DNA from: Luidia sarsii | Lineage: Eukaryota > Echinodermata > Asteroidea > Paxillosida > Luidiidae | NCBI GenBank assembly: GCA_949987565.1 | Contig: OX465102.1 | Coordinates: 25,884,003 to 25,948,002 of the forward strand | DNA length: 64,000 bases | Direction: 5' to 3' | Shown here: one piece after another, positions 1 through 12,300 of the stretch | Numbering within the stretch: the first letter of the stretch is position 1 | How the letters are laid out: each line of letters begins with the position of its first letter | Notes under the pieces: model-generated | Databases searched by the model: none | Told to the model about the DNA's origin: nothing | The model's input: the letters and a program-made list of their open reading frames with translations, nothing else | Position numbers and translations under genes: made by a program

Positions 1-1
1 C

Positions 2-368
2 GATGCGGGCAGCGTCCACACCACCAGGCTGAGCGAGCTGATGGACGACGACCGATCGGAGGAGCCCCTTGACTTAAAAGAGAGCTCCCCGACGAATCCC
101 TCCCCGGAGTTGCCCCCCGCTTGGGCGCAGGAGTCCCACCGCGCGGCCGTCGATCAGAGCCTCATGCCTTTCACCGCCGACACTGGCCGCGGAAGGAAAG
201 CGACGGACCGACTTGAGGACGGTGCCGGAGATGCCGCCGGCCCGGAATCCCCTCTGAAGGCTCCCGATGGAAAGAGCCGAGGGGAGAGGGCCAGTCCTGC
301 CAAGGCCAAGCCACCGAGGAGGGGGAGGGCACTCTCGGCGGATGTTGTCAACAGGACGCTGACTTCAG
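2..368 (+). CDS. kinase gene exon (first visible)
   Basis: Open from the window edge in frame 2 and ending in a GT donor after a phase-1 split codon. Encodes an acidic, Pro/Ser/Lys-rich, probably disordered segment with no recognised domain. Its acceptor and the gene start lie outside the window. Confidence 0.75.
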
Positions 369-3300
369 GTGAGCTCCGGCATTGGTCACAATTTCACCAC
401 CAAGTACATGTAGATGCAAGTCTCTTACATTATCTGAACCAATGACTCCCACACAGAGTGCATGGATGATTACTCTTTATTCTCTAAAGCTATGTCCTAC
501 TAAACTGGACTTTTTTGGGAGGGGGTCTTACCAAGATGATGGTAAAATGAAATATTGTCAGATGTACATGTAACCACTGTTTGCACTTGGACTTGGGAAC
601 ATTTTACCAAGACCGTGGTCAAAGTAACCGAGCTGGGCCAATATAATGACTCAAAACAATGCTCAGGTACTAGCTCAGGTGGTAGAGCACTGGTTAAACC
701 AGAATCCTGGTTCAAAGCCAGCCCTTATATATTATGGTGGCCTCCCAAATAGGCAACTATTCTTTGCCGGGGTGGGTGCACCAGTCAGAAGCAATTTAAC
801 CATTAACTGCTGTACATGTACATTGTACATGTGCATGTCTCCAGGGATCCCATCCCCACTTTCATTCAGATGCAAGCAACCAATGGTTGTAAACCTGGCT
901 ACGGTAGCTCAGGGATCACACAAAGTGGATGCAACTTCTTCAAGAAATGAAAGAAAAACTGCCTTTTTTAACAAATTGAAATTGCTTTTTGGATAGCATA
1001 TTTGCCTTAAAGTACAATGGAACGCCACTATAACAAACGCCGATATACTGAACATTCGGCTTTAACGAGCATGCCCTTTGGCTTGGGATTTTTGTGTACA
1101 AAATAATATGTGGCTGCAACTGCTATAACGAACAACCGCTATAAACCTCTTTCACCCACGTGACCAAACAAAAGCCCTGCCGCCACCGTCTTTGGACCGC
1201 TTTTTACGTAAAGTGTATGCACAACCATATGGTACAACTGATGTTTACACTGTGCGCTGCCAATGTAAGGCGGTCCAGGATGACGTCACGTGAAAAAGGT
1301 CATATACAGAACAATTTTCTTGGATCCTGCTCGGGGAGTCTTACTTTGTTTACCCCTTGCGTACGGATGACGTCTATAGCCGCTCGGGGATTTTCAAAAT
1401 TTGGACGCCACTATTGTCCAAAGTGTAGACAAAGACTCTTTTCAGCAATATTTATCATGACAAACACCTTTGTTGATGTCAGTTGCTGCATGAATTCCCA
1501 GATTAGCGGTAACAATGGCACTTTTGTGGGGCTTCATTGTGAACGATCGTGGGTCTGCGCACTACTACGAGAGACAGTGTGCTAGCGTGCCCCGCAACTA
1601 CACTGTAATGCGGTCACCGTACAGACTGTGGAATGCACCTGCTGCCCTTTACCACAAATTGCACTCTCTGTTGAGGCTGTCCAACTGGATCTTTTGTTAA
1701 GGACGTTCCACGTTCCACTGTATTCCTTTCAGGTGTTCAGTCGGCCATGACCAAACTCAAGCAGAAGCAAGAGCAGGAGCTGAACGAGCAGAGACGGAGA
1801 GACCGACTCCGTCGGTCCCAGAGGGCAGAGAGGGACAAGATGGCCCTCCTGCACGCCCAGCGGCAGCAGGAGAGGCTAGATCAGATGCAGGCTGAGGAGG
1901 GGGAGGGGAGAGTGGGCGTGGCCGGGGGCCCGGAAGAGGAGGAGGAGGAGGCGGCATCTTCGTCATCGCCGGAGACCTCGGTGACCTTTCACCCCCGGCC
2001 CGAGGACACCATCGAGATGAGCGTCCAAGGTACATGTACGGGACGGAGGAACCTAGAACAAATGCATTGTCGCCGCTCTCACAAAAATGTCGCAGCTTTC
2101 ACAAAAATGTTGCAGCTTTATTGCGGTAAAGATTGGCATGAAATGTATCGTTGTGAAAAATTTGCTGAAGATGTGGGCTCAAAAATCAGCGATCTTCGCA
2201 ACGATATTCTTATGGAATGTAGAGGTGCATACCTGTGTATGCTTACCATCCCATTCATTTGAGGCATACATTGTATGGATGTTTGCTTGTTTGTGTTTTT
2301 TGCAGAAAAAGTGGGCAATGGTCTAGATTAAGGACAAGGTCCGAATCAGCCTTAAAGAGGCCTATAGATGTTTTACCGGCTTGGTTCATTTCAGCACAGC
2401 TTTGGAGGTATTTTCTGTGTATGCTGGTTATCTGTTATGCAAAACCACAGAGGTACACTCAAGGCCAACATATTTTTGCAGAAGGGGCATGGAGGAGCAA
2501 GATTTTGTGGTCGCCATTCATTTCAAGAGTCAGAGTCCTCTTGGTGTCTAAAAGCAGCCCTTGGGCTGAGGTAAATGAAAGCACACCAGGCTAAAACTGG
2601 ACTCATAGAGGGCGGCTTCTCCAAGAAACCCTAAGGCCAGTAAGAAAGGCAATGTCAGTATCTGAATCACCGACCTCTGGTCATTTCAAGTCTTACTTTG
2701 TTTACCCCTTGCGTACGGATGACGTCTACATGTATAGCCGCTCGGGGAGTTTCAAAATTTGGATGCCGCTATTGTCCAAACTGTAGACAAAGACTCTTTT
2801 CAGCAATATTTATCATGACAAACACCTTTGTTGATGTCAGTTGCTGCATGAATTCCCAGATTAGCGGTAACAATGGCGCTTTTGTGGGGCTTCATTGTGA
2901 ACGATCGAGGGTCTGCGCACTACTACGGCAGACATTGTGCTAGCCTGCCCCGCAACTAATGCGGTCACCGTACAGACTATGGAATGCACCCGCTGCCCTT
3001 TACCACAAATTGCACGCTCTGTTGAGGCTGTCCAGCTGGATCCTTTGTCCGATGCAGTGCAGGAATGTTTGCGGTCAAAGGGTAGCAGCACACACAGTTC
3101 TCAGAGTCGTGTCGCACAGCCGACGCTCCATTGGGCTACACGCAAAAGGCCCATCTTTGAGGGCTGATAATCCCTTGACAAAAGCCACGCAGACGTCCTA
3201 TTGTGCCACATTTGATTAACTGATACAAATAGTGCACTCTTATTGATTTATTTTGCAGGTTTATTGTTCTCTGATTGTTGAACTCCTCTCGTGGTTTTTT

Positions 3301-6300
3301 TTTTTTTCATAAGGCGGCGGTCTTCTGACTAACCTCTGTCCGTCCCCATCGAGTCCCAGTGATGGGGAGGAGACAGTGGTCCTGCCTTCCTCAGACACTG
3401 TGCTGAGCCCCAGACTGACCCCCGAAGACAGACTGAAGCACCTGGAGTTGAAGGTGAGTCGAATAAAGCACTGGACTGCGGTGGTTTTTGGAAATTGTGG
3501 ACAGTTTGTGGATGACATTAAAGCCCCTTCACACCATTGTAAAGGTCTTAGAAACTCGTCCATACTTTGTCTAATTTTTTCATCAAACTCGGTCAGTTTC
3601 GAGGATCGTAAAATGCACCTTGCAGAATTTTCAGTAGGGCCACCGTGCGTTTAAACCGGAAAATTGAGGTAAGTTACTTTAACAAAATTTGTCAGGTCAA
3701 AATTTGGATTTGTGCAAATGGTGTGTAGGGGCTTTAATATAGGGTCATCTCTTTTGAGAACAGGTCTTGCTCTGAGAAGAGCTGTGTGTGTTTGTGTGTG
3801 TGGGAGGGGGAGGGGGTCGGGGATATGCGTATTGCAATACTTGCTGCAATACTTGCTGCAACACTTGCTGCCATACTTGCTGCAACACTTGCTGCAACAC
3901 TTGCTGCAATACTTGCTGCAATACTTGCTGCAATACTTGCTGCAATACTTGCTGCAATACTTGCTGCAATACTTGCTGCAATACTTGCTGCAATACTTGC
4001 TGCATTACTTGCTGCAATACTTGCTGCAATACTTGCTGCAATACTTGCTGCAATACTTGCTGCAATACTTGCTGCAATACGTGCTGCAATACTTGCTGCA
4101 ATACCTGCTGCAATACTTGCTGCAATACCTGCTGCAATACTTGCTGCAATACTTGCTGCAATACTTGCTGCAATACTTGCTGCAATACTTGCTGCAATAC
4201 TTGCTGCAATACTTGCTGCAATACTTGCTGCAATACTTGCTGCAATACTTGCTGCAATACTTGCTGCAATACTTGCTGCAATACTTGCTGCAATACTTGC
4301 TGCAATACTTGCTGCAATACTTGCTGCAATACTTGCTGCAATACTTGCTGCAATACTTGCTGCAATATAGCTGCCTTGAGTTGGTAGTTGATCGTCTGTC
4401 CATAGCTTACATGTACCGTAGCTGAAAGAGTCCATTCACTGATTGATGCGATGACAGATTCAGGGACTGCAAGGCAGTGAGGCACCAGCAACCGTCGCCT
4501 CGGAGGTGGAGAAACTCCAGCGAGAGTTGGCCTCATTGAGGAGGGACCTGACCACGGCCCAGTCGGCCATCTCGGCGTCGGCAGAGCAGAGCCGCACCTC
4601 GAGCCGGGCGCAGAGCGCCGGCAGCAACAAGGGCATGACCTCCTTCTCCTTGTCCTCCTCATCGCCCGGCCCATCCAGAGGCGTCTTCACCTCCATGTCC
4701 AGGCACGAGCTAATGAAGGAGGTCAGGAAGCAGAAGGAACAGCACAAGAAGCAGATCCGGTACTTAAGAACCCGTCCGACCTCATGTCGAGGCATTATCT
4801 AGCCCACTCACCAAAAAATGGCCTAACTGGCCTTCCAATAAAAGAAATAAGTATATTGGGAAAAAAAATGGCAAAGAAAACTCTGACTTGACCGGGAGTT
4901 GAACCCGAGACCTGTGGTTTTGCATACCAGTGCTCTTCCTATCTGAGCTACCATATCCAGCCCTCAGATGGTGGCCTTCATAAATAGTCAACAAGTCTTT
5001 GCCAGGGTTGGTGCGCCAGTCGGAAGCAATTCAACCATAGTACCCAGTCAGTTTTGTTTGAAGCGAATAAAGGACAAACTGACTGGGAACTTTTTAACAA
5101 CTTTAGTCAACTATTCTTTGCCTGTGTTGGGGTGCCTGTCAGAAGAACTTAGCCGTCAACTGCTGTACGGTGTATATATCTCCATGGATCATGCCCCCTG
5201 ATTTGTTTTCATAGTCTGAAATTCCCCTCCCTTTTCCCTCGTTCGTGCTTTGGCTGAAATTCCTTGCTTTCCTTTGATTGCTCTCACCCCAGGATGCTGG
5301 AGTCGGAGCTGAGCCGTCTCAAGCACAGGGATCCCGTCCAGAAATGTGAGCTGCCCGCCAGCGACATCCTCTACCGTCAAGAAGGTACGGCCAAGAAAAG
5401 AGCAGGGGCTGTTATTGTCAAATCCTTGACGGTATTTCTCTGGCAAATGCAGGGTCCACCGATTCCCATTCAAACCTTTCCACAAATTTCAAAATTTGAC
5501 GTTGATGTGAATGAAGCGTCTTCGGACTATTCAACCACATGGTCTCAACATCCAGGAGGGTAATGACTAATACCATGCAGCTTTCTGATAATCCTTCTTT
5601 TGTGTTCCCTCCTTCACACTTCTCTCTTTGATCTTTCTCCCTCTTCTCACTAATCCCTACCCTACTCCTTGCCCTTCCCTTTGATCTCGCCCTACCAGCT
5701 TTACTCTTTGTCCATTGTTTCTCATCCGTGTCCTATTAACTCTCTTCCCTCTTCCTTCGTGTACATGTATCTGTTTTTTTCCTTGTCACTCTGCCTTTGA
5801 GAAAGGTCCTGCTAGGATTGAAACATCAGGCCCACTAAATTTTGAGATTTTCATTTTAGTAATTTTAGTCAGTAAGCAGTTTGCAACATTTGTGTTTATC
5901 ACTCTAAGTCATGTTCATAAATTGTCCATCATCTCAGCAGTTTTGACTGACAGGACGACCTCTTTATCCCCTTCCAGACCTGATCGGGGAGGGAACCTTC
6001 TCGCAGGTATTCCGAGGCTCTTTCAACAGTTCAGAGGTCGCCATCAAGAGACTCAAGCACCCACTGGATGCCGCTGACCATAACTACTTTGCTGAAGAGG
6101 TGAGTGAACTATGCAGCGAGAATTTGCCCTACCCGACGTGTAGTTAGCGTTGTATGCTCAGTGTATGGCCTAACTGCCTGATGATCTGTGTAGATGAAAA
6201 TGTGATTCAATGACAGTTTGCTCTACCCGACGTGTACGTAGTTAGCGTTGTATGCTCAGTGTATGGCCTAACTGCCTGATGATCTGTGTAGATGAGAATG

Positions 6301-9300
6301 TGATTCAATGACCATTTGTTCTACACGACGTGTAGTTAGCGTTGTATGCTCAGTGTATGACCTGACTGTCTGATGATCTGTGTTGATGAGATTGTGATTT
6401 GATGACAGTTTGCTCTACCTGACGTGTAGTTAGCGTTGTATGCTCAGTGTATGGCCTAACTGCCTGATAATCTGTGTAGATGAGAATGTGATTCAATGAC
6501 AGTTTGCTCTACCCGACGTGTAGTTAGCGTTGTATGCTCAGTGTATGACCTGACTGTCTGATGATCTGTGTAGATGAAAATGTGATTCAATGACAGTTTG
6601 CTCTACCCGACGTGTAGTTAGCGTTGTATGCTCAGTGTATGGCCTGACTGTCTGATGATCTGTGTAGATGAGAATGTGATTCAATGACCATTTGTTCTAC
6701 ACGACGTGTAGTTAGCGTTGTATGCTCAGTGTATGACCTGACTGTCTGATGATCTGTGTTGATGAGATTGTGATTTGATGACAGTTTGCTCTACCTGACG
6801 TGTAGTTAGCGTTGTATGCTCAGTGTATGGCCTAACTGCCTGATAATCTGTGTAGATGAGAATGTGATTCAATGACAGTTTGCTCTACCCGACGTGTAGT
6901 TAGCGTTGTATGCTCAGTGTATGACCTGACTGTCTGATGATCTGTGTAGATGAAAATGTGATTCAATGACAGTTTGCTCTACCCGACGTGTAGTTAGCGT
7001 TGTATGCTCAGTGTATGGCCTGACTGTCTGATGATCTGTGTAGATGAGAATGTGATTCAATGACCATTTGTTCTACACGACGTGTAGTTAGCGTTGTATG
7101 CTCAGTGTATGGCCTGACTGTCTGATGATCTGTGTAGATGAGAATGTGATTCAATGACCGTTTGCTCTACCTGACGTGTAGTTAGCGTTGTATGCTCAGT
7201 GTATGCCCGACTGTCTGATAATCTGTGTAGATGAGAATGTGATTCAATGACAGTTTGCTCTACCCGACGTGTAGTTAGCGTTGTATGCTCAGTGTATGGC
7301 CTGACTGTCTGATGATCTGTGTAGATGAGAATGTGATTCAATGACCATTTGTTCTACACGACGTGTAGTTAGCGTTGTATGCTCAGTGTATGGCCTGACT
7401 GTCTGATGATCTGTGTAGATGAGAATGTGATTCAATGACCGTTTGCTCTACCTGACGTGTAGTTAGCGTTGTATGCTCAGTGTATGCCTGACTGTCTGAT
7501 GATCTGTGTAGATGAGAATGTGATTCAATGACCGTTTGGTCTACCCGACGTATAGTTAGCGTCGTATGCTCAGTGTTATAGCCTGACTGTCTGATGATCT
7601 GTGTAGATGAGAATGTGATTCAATGTCAGTTTGCCCTACTCGACGTGTAGTTAGTAGCTCACAACATCAGGACAGAGGTGGCCTTATTCCTCTCTCGTGT
7701 CCACCAACCCGTTCCAGGTGAGCCTCCTGCACGAGCTCAGGCATCCCAGGGTTATACTGCTCCTTGGCGTGTGTACCTCGGACCGGCGGCCGCTGATGGT
7801 GCTGGAATACATGGCTGGGGGAAGCCTCTACGCCAGACTGCACGACAAGACGAGGTACATGTACGCCCAGCCCACAGACATACAATGTATACAGCCTATT
7901 GACTGAAATTACATGGAGGCTGCCATCTTTGCAAAAGTATGGGCGGAAATAAAGGGCGTCGCCATTTTCGTTCATGGAAAAACCACGTAGGTGAATGAGC
8001 GTCACCACTTGGCAACATGGAACCACTGGCAAATTTGAACGCGTATCACGTCACACGCCATACAAACATTATGGTGGTGCTCTTTACTTCCACCCATACA
8101 TTGACACTAGTTGTGGGTCCCCTATGGCAGTACAGTATCCCGACATATTTTCTAATAGACACCGGGTATCTAATGAACAAGGCGTGTGTTAGTCCCTTAA
8201 CCAGCACCTGCCTGTTTCTTTGCAACGGCCAGGAGTAAAAAAGGTACTTCATTTGCTGTATGCAGTCTCCCATACCGGGTCATTCCATGTACGGAGGGTG
8301 AACAAATCCTCTCTATTATTCGAAATAATTGTTTTACACATCTACTGTAACTATATTTTCAACATACATCTATAACCAGAAATGATGAATATAATTTAAA
8401 AAGAAAGAATATCAACGAGTTTCTGCTCAATGGTTTCATCCTTGTTTTCTTGTTTAAGCAGCTTGGTTTCCTTAAGTCATTTAAATTTTTTTTAAATGAA
8501 TTAAGAATGAATGTGCACATTTTCCGAAAATGCAATATGCTGCATGCCTCGAGCATACGTGCATCAAATTAAAGCTTATTTAAAGGCCTTTCCATCCATG
8601 TGTAAAGGAACATTTAAGTAAGGTCACATATAAGGGCTAGATAGCTCAGGTTGTAACGTTAGATCCCCAAACCCTCATATGGTAACTGGTACAGTACATG
8701 TACATTATATGACACTGATGCAAATCACTTTATCTACTCAACGACACCACCCCCCACCCAATCCCACAGGGAGAGTCTGGACCACGTGGCCTTCTACCAG
8801 ATTGCCAGGGATACTGCGCTGGGCATGAACTATCTCCACCGTCATAGGCCGCAGGTTCTCCACCTGGACCTCAAGTCCATGAACGTTCTGCTTGGCTTGC
8901 ACAGCCGGGCCAAGATAGGAGACTTTGGCTTTGCCAAGCTGAGGTAGGCTCCGTCAGGTTTACCCTACTCCCATGAGTAATAACAACATATGGGGGGGGG
9001 GTTTAATTCCATAAATCATGTCAATCAGGTGTCAAATTTGTCGTGCTTGTAATGCTTGATTCTGAGTTACCACTCAGGTTCTTTTCAGAACCATACCTCT
9101 TTCCTAAAGAGATCTTGCGCATGGTGTCTCCACAAACCTTTAGTCCTTCCACCATGTGTAGCCTTGAGTCTTATTTATGCTTGTGACATTTTGGTGTCCT
9201 CAACTATCCTGCATGTACCATACTTGTAGCATTGTAACGAGGTAATGAACCACTCTGTAGATTGAACAGTACCAGTATGTTGTACATTAACAGTATAATT

Positions 9301-12300
9301 TTTAATCAACAGAACATTTCATTAAGTTGTTATTAGATGTAGGAAAGCTGAATGGTTTCATATGTAAGTTTGGACACCAAAATGTCCCAAGTTGGACCCC
9401 TGATATAAGGAATGACCCATGGATAGAAGTGGAAGACTAACCAGTTCACAATGTTGAAAGTTTGCGATGATATCATGTATTAAGTCATCTCTGTCGAGAA
9501 GGAGCGTGGCTCTGAGAAGCACGGGTAACTCAACGTTTCTAGAATGGGATGCAGAAAGTAAACCGCCCTTTGAAATCACGCACAGATCACTGACTGTAGG
9601 ATGGATCTCTCCTTCCTTTCAGACACGATGCGCAGGCAGTGGAGAAAGGTAAAGTGCAAGGCACACCGGGATGGATGGCTCCTGAACTGATGGGAAACTC
9701 GACTGGTAGTCTGACGGACAAGGTAATGTCGAGGTGGTGGAACCAGGGGCTAAACTCAAGATTGGATATGTGTCCTTGACAACGTGTTGTCGGAATTCAG
9801 GCACAAACTCACATTGGAGGATTGTGTAGGATTGAGGCAGTGGGTTTCATGCACAAACTCCTATTGGAGGATTGTGAAGGATTGAGGCAGTGGGTTTTAT
9901 GCACAAACTCACATTGGAGGATTGTGTAGGATTGAGGCAGTGGGTTTTATGCACAAACTCACATTGGAGGATTGTGTAGGATATTGAGGCAGTGGGTTTA
10001 ATTCACAATCTCCTATTGTAGGATTGTGAAGGATTGAGGCAATGAGTTTCATGCACAAACTCCTATCAAGAGGATTGTGAAGGATTGAGGCAATGAGTTT
10101 CATGCACAATCTCCTATCAAGAGGATTGCTAAAGGTTGAGGCAATGAGTTTCATGCACAAACTCCTATCAAGAGGATTGTGAAGGATTGAGGCAATGAGT
10201 TTCATGCACAATCTCCTATCAAGAGGATTGTGAAGGATTGAGGCAATGAGTTTCATGCACAAACTCCTATCGAGGATTGTGAAGGATTGAGGCAATGAGT
10301 TTCATGCACAATCTCCTATCAAGAGGATTGTGAAAGGTTGAGGCAATGAGTTTCATGCACAATCTCCTATTGGAGGATTGTGAAGGATTGAGGCAGAGGG
10401 TTTCATGCACAAACTCCTATCAAGAGGATTATGAAGGATTGAGGCAATGAGTTTCATGCACAAACTCACATTGGATGATTGTGTAGGATTGAGGCAGTGG
10501 GTTTCATGCACAAACTCACATTGGAGGATTTTGAAGGATTGAGGCAGTGGGTTTTATGCACAAACTCACATTGGAGGATTGTGAAGGATCGAGGCAGTGG
10601 GTTTCATGCACAACTCCTATTGGGGGGTTGTGAAGGATTGAGGCTGTGGGTTTCATGCACAAACTCACATTGGAGGTTTGTGTAGGATTGAGGCAGTGAG
10701 TTTCATGCACAACTCCTATTGGGGGTTGTCAATGATCAAGGAAGGTGCCTAGCCTAGACTACTAAATGTCCTTGGATTTAAGGTTTCTTCTGAAAATATT
10801 GTAACTTTGAGAGAGGAAACTTTGACTGGACCTGGACTTGAACCTACATGTAGGCAGAAGTAGATGCTTCTGACTGGCGCCCCCACCCCAGCAAAGACTA
10901 CTTGACTATTTGGGAAGGCCACCATCTCATGGCTGGATGGCTCAGATGGTGAGAGTGCTGGTATGCAAAACCAAAAGTGCAGTCAGAGATTTCTTTGCCA
11001 TTTTTCAAAATTGTTTTAAGAAAGTTCCCTGTCAGTTTTTCCTTTTAATACCTGCGTGACTTAAATTGAATATTTTGCAACTTTACTTGAAAGCCAGTGC
11101 CCGGATACACTGTAATTTTTTTTTATTTTTTTTTTGGTGATTGTTTTTCCCCCAGGTGGACGTGTACAGTTTTGGTATTATCTTATGGGAGATGTACACA
11201 GGCCAGCAACCGTACAAAGGACTGTCTTTGTTCCAGGTAATGTAACTTCGCTGAGGTGCAGTTTCTAACAAGAATTGGTATGACTATTATTCCTCTGGCG
11301 ACTTGCTTCGGCCTTTTATTTTAGGCTAGAGTTATGCACACCATTGTACACTAGGTGATGAAGTCCACATAATTCCATAGTGCCAAGCCAAACAGAAACG
11401 GCCAGACCAATTTTGATTATGAGTACCAACACATCTAGACACCAAAAAGTCGAGTGGATCACAATTTTTATAAACTTGGACATTGAGTTCAGTAAATAGC
11501 ATGCCACATTATTGCATTCTTTATCTATTTCTGTGTCTGTCTGTTTGTTTGTCTGTTTTTCATTTTTGTTTCTTTCTGTAATTGTGTGTTTGTCTGTCTG
11601 TCTGTGCATTTGTTACTTTGTTCGTTCGTTTGTTTGGTCATTCATTTGTTTATTTGTTTGTTCGTTCGCAGGTCTTTGATGCTGTTCAGAAGAAGAAGCG
11701 TCCTGAGATTCCCGAGTCGTGCCCCCAGCCTCTGGTCAAACTCATCCAGACCTGCTGGGACCAGAAGCCCAACAAGCGACCATCCTTCAAGGTACATGTA
11801 CAGCACACCCAGACCAAGTGCAAAGCCCTTCACTGTGTCCACAGTCTGCGGAGTCCGTCATGGGCCCAATCTCATCAATGAGGGTCTGTCCAGCTCAATG
11901 AAATAAGCACTGCGCTCGGTGCTTTTCCCACTGTGCTTTTGCTTTGCCTGCCGAATAAACATGCAGGGCAGCTCGGGAGGGATTCGAACCCTTGCCGCAA
12001 AAGCACGCAAACCTTCCACCCCTGCTTCCTAGTGCCAGTGTCAGTGCTTATTACATCGAATGAGATTTGAAGGTTTGCATAGTGAGAATAGCAGGATTAA
12101 TAGGTTTGCGGTGACACCATGTAAATTCTCTTTTTGTGAGTATGTGTGGTTCTGAAAAGAACCGGAGGAACTCGACGTTTTGAACAGTGTACTCTGTTCT
12201 CCTGAACAGTGTACGAACAGTGTACTCCAGTCACGAACAGTGTACTCCAGTGTCCTGAAGACGAACATAGTACACCTGTACACTGTGCAAAATGTCGAGT

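Noticed and set aside
3712..4674. Long open frames of 190-310 codons on both strands with Leu-Leu-Gln-Tyr, Ala-Ala-Ser-Ile or Cys-Asn-Thr repeats
   Set aside because: They are all readings of the 12-bp array in an intron; its unit has no stop in any frame.
4885..4965. Functional tRNA gene
   Set aside because: A and B boxes are present, but the cloverleaf stems do not close and the sequence continues into a repeat found elsewhere, so it is a SINE.
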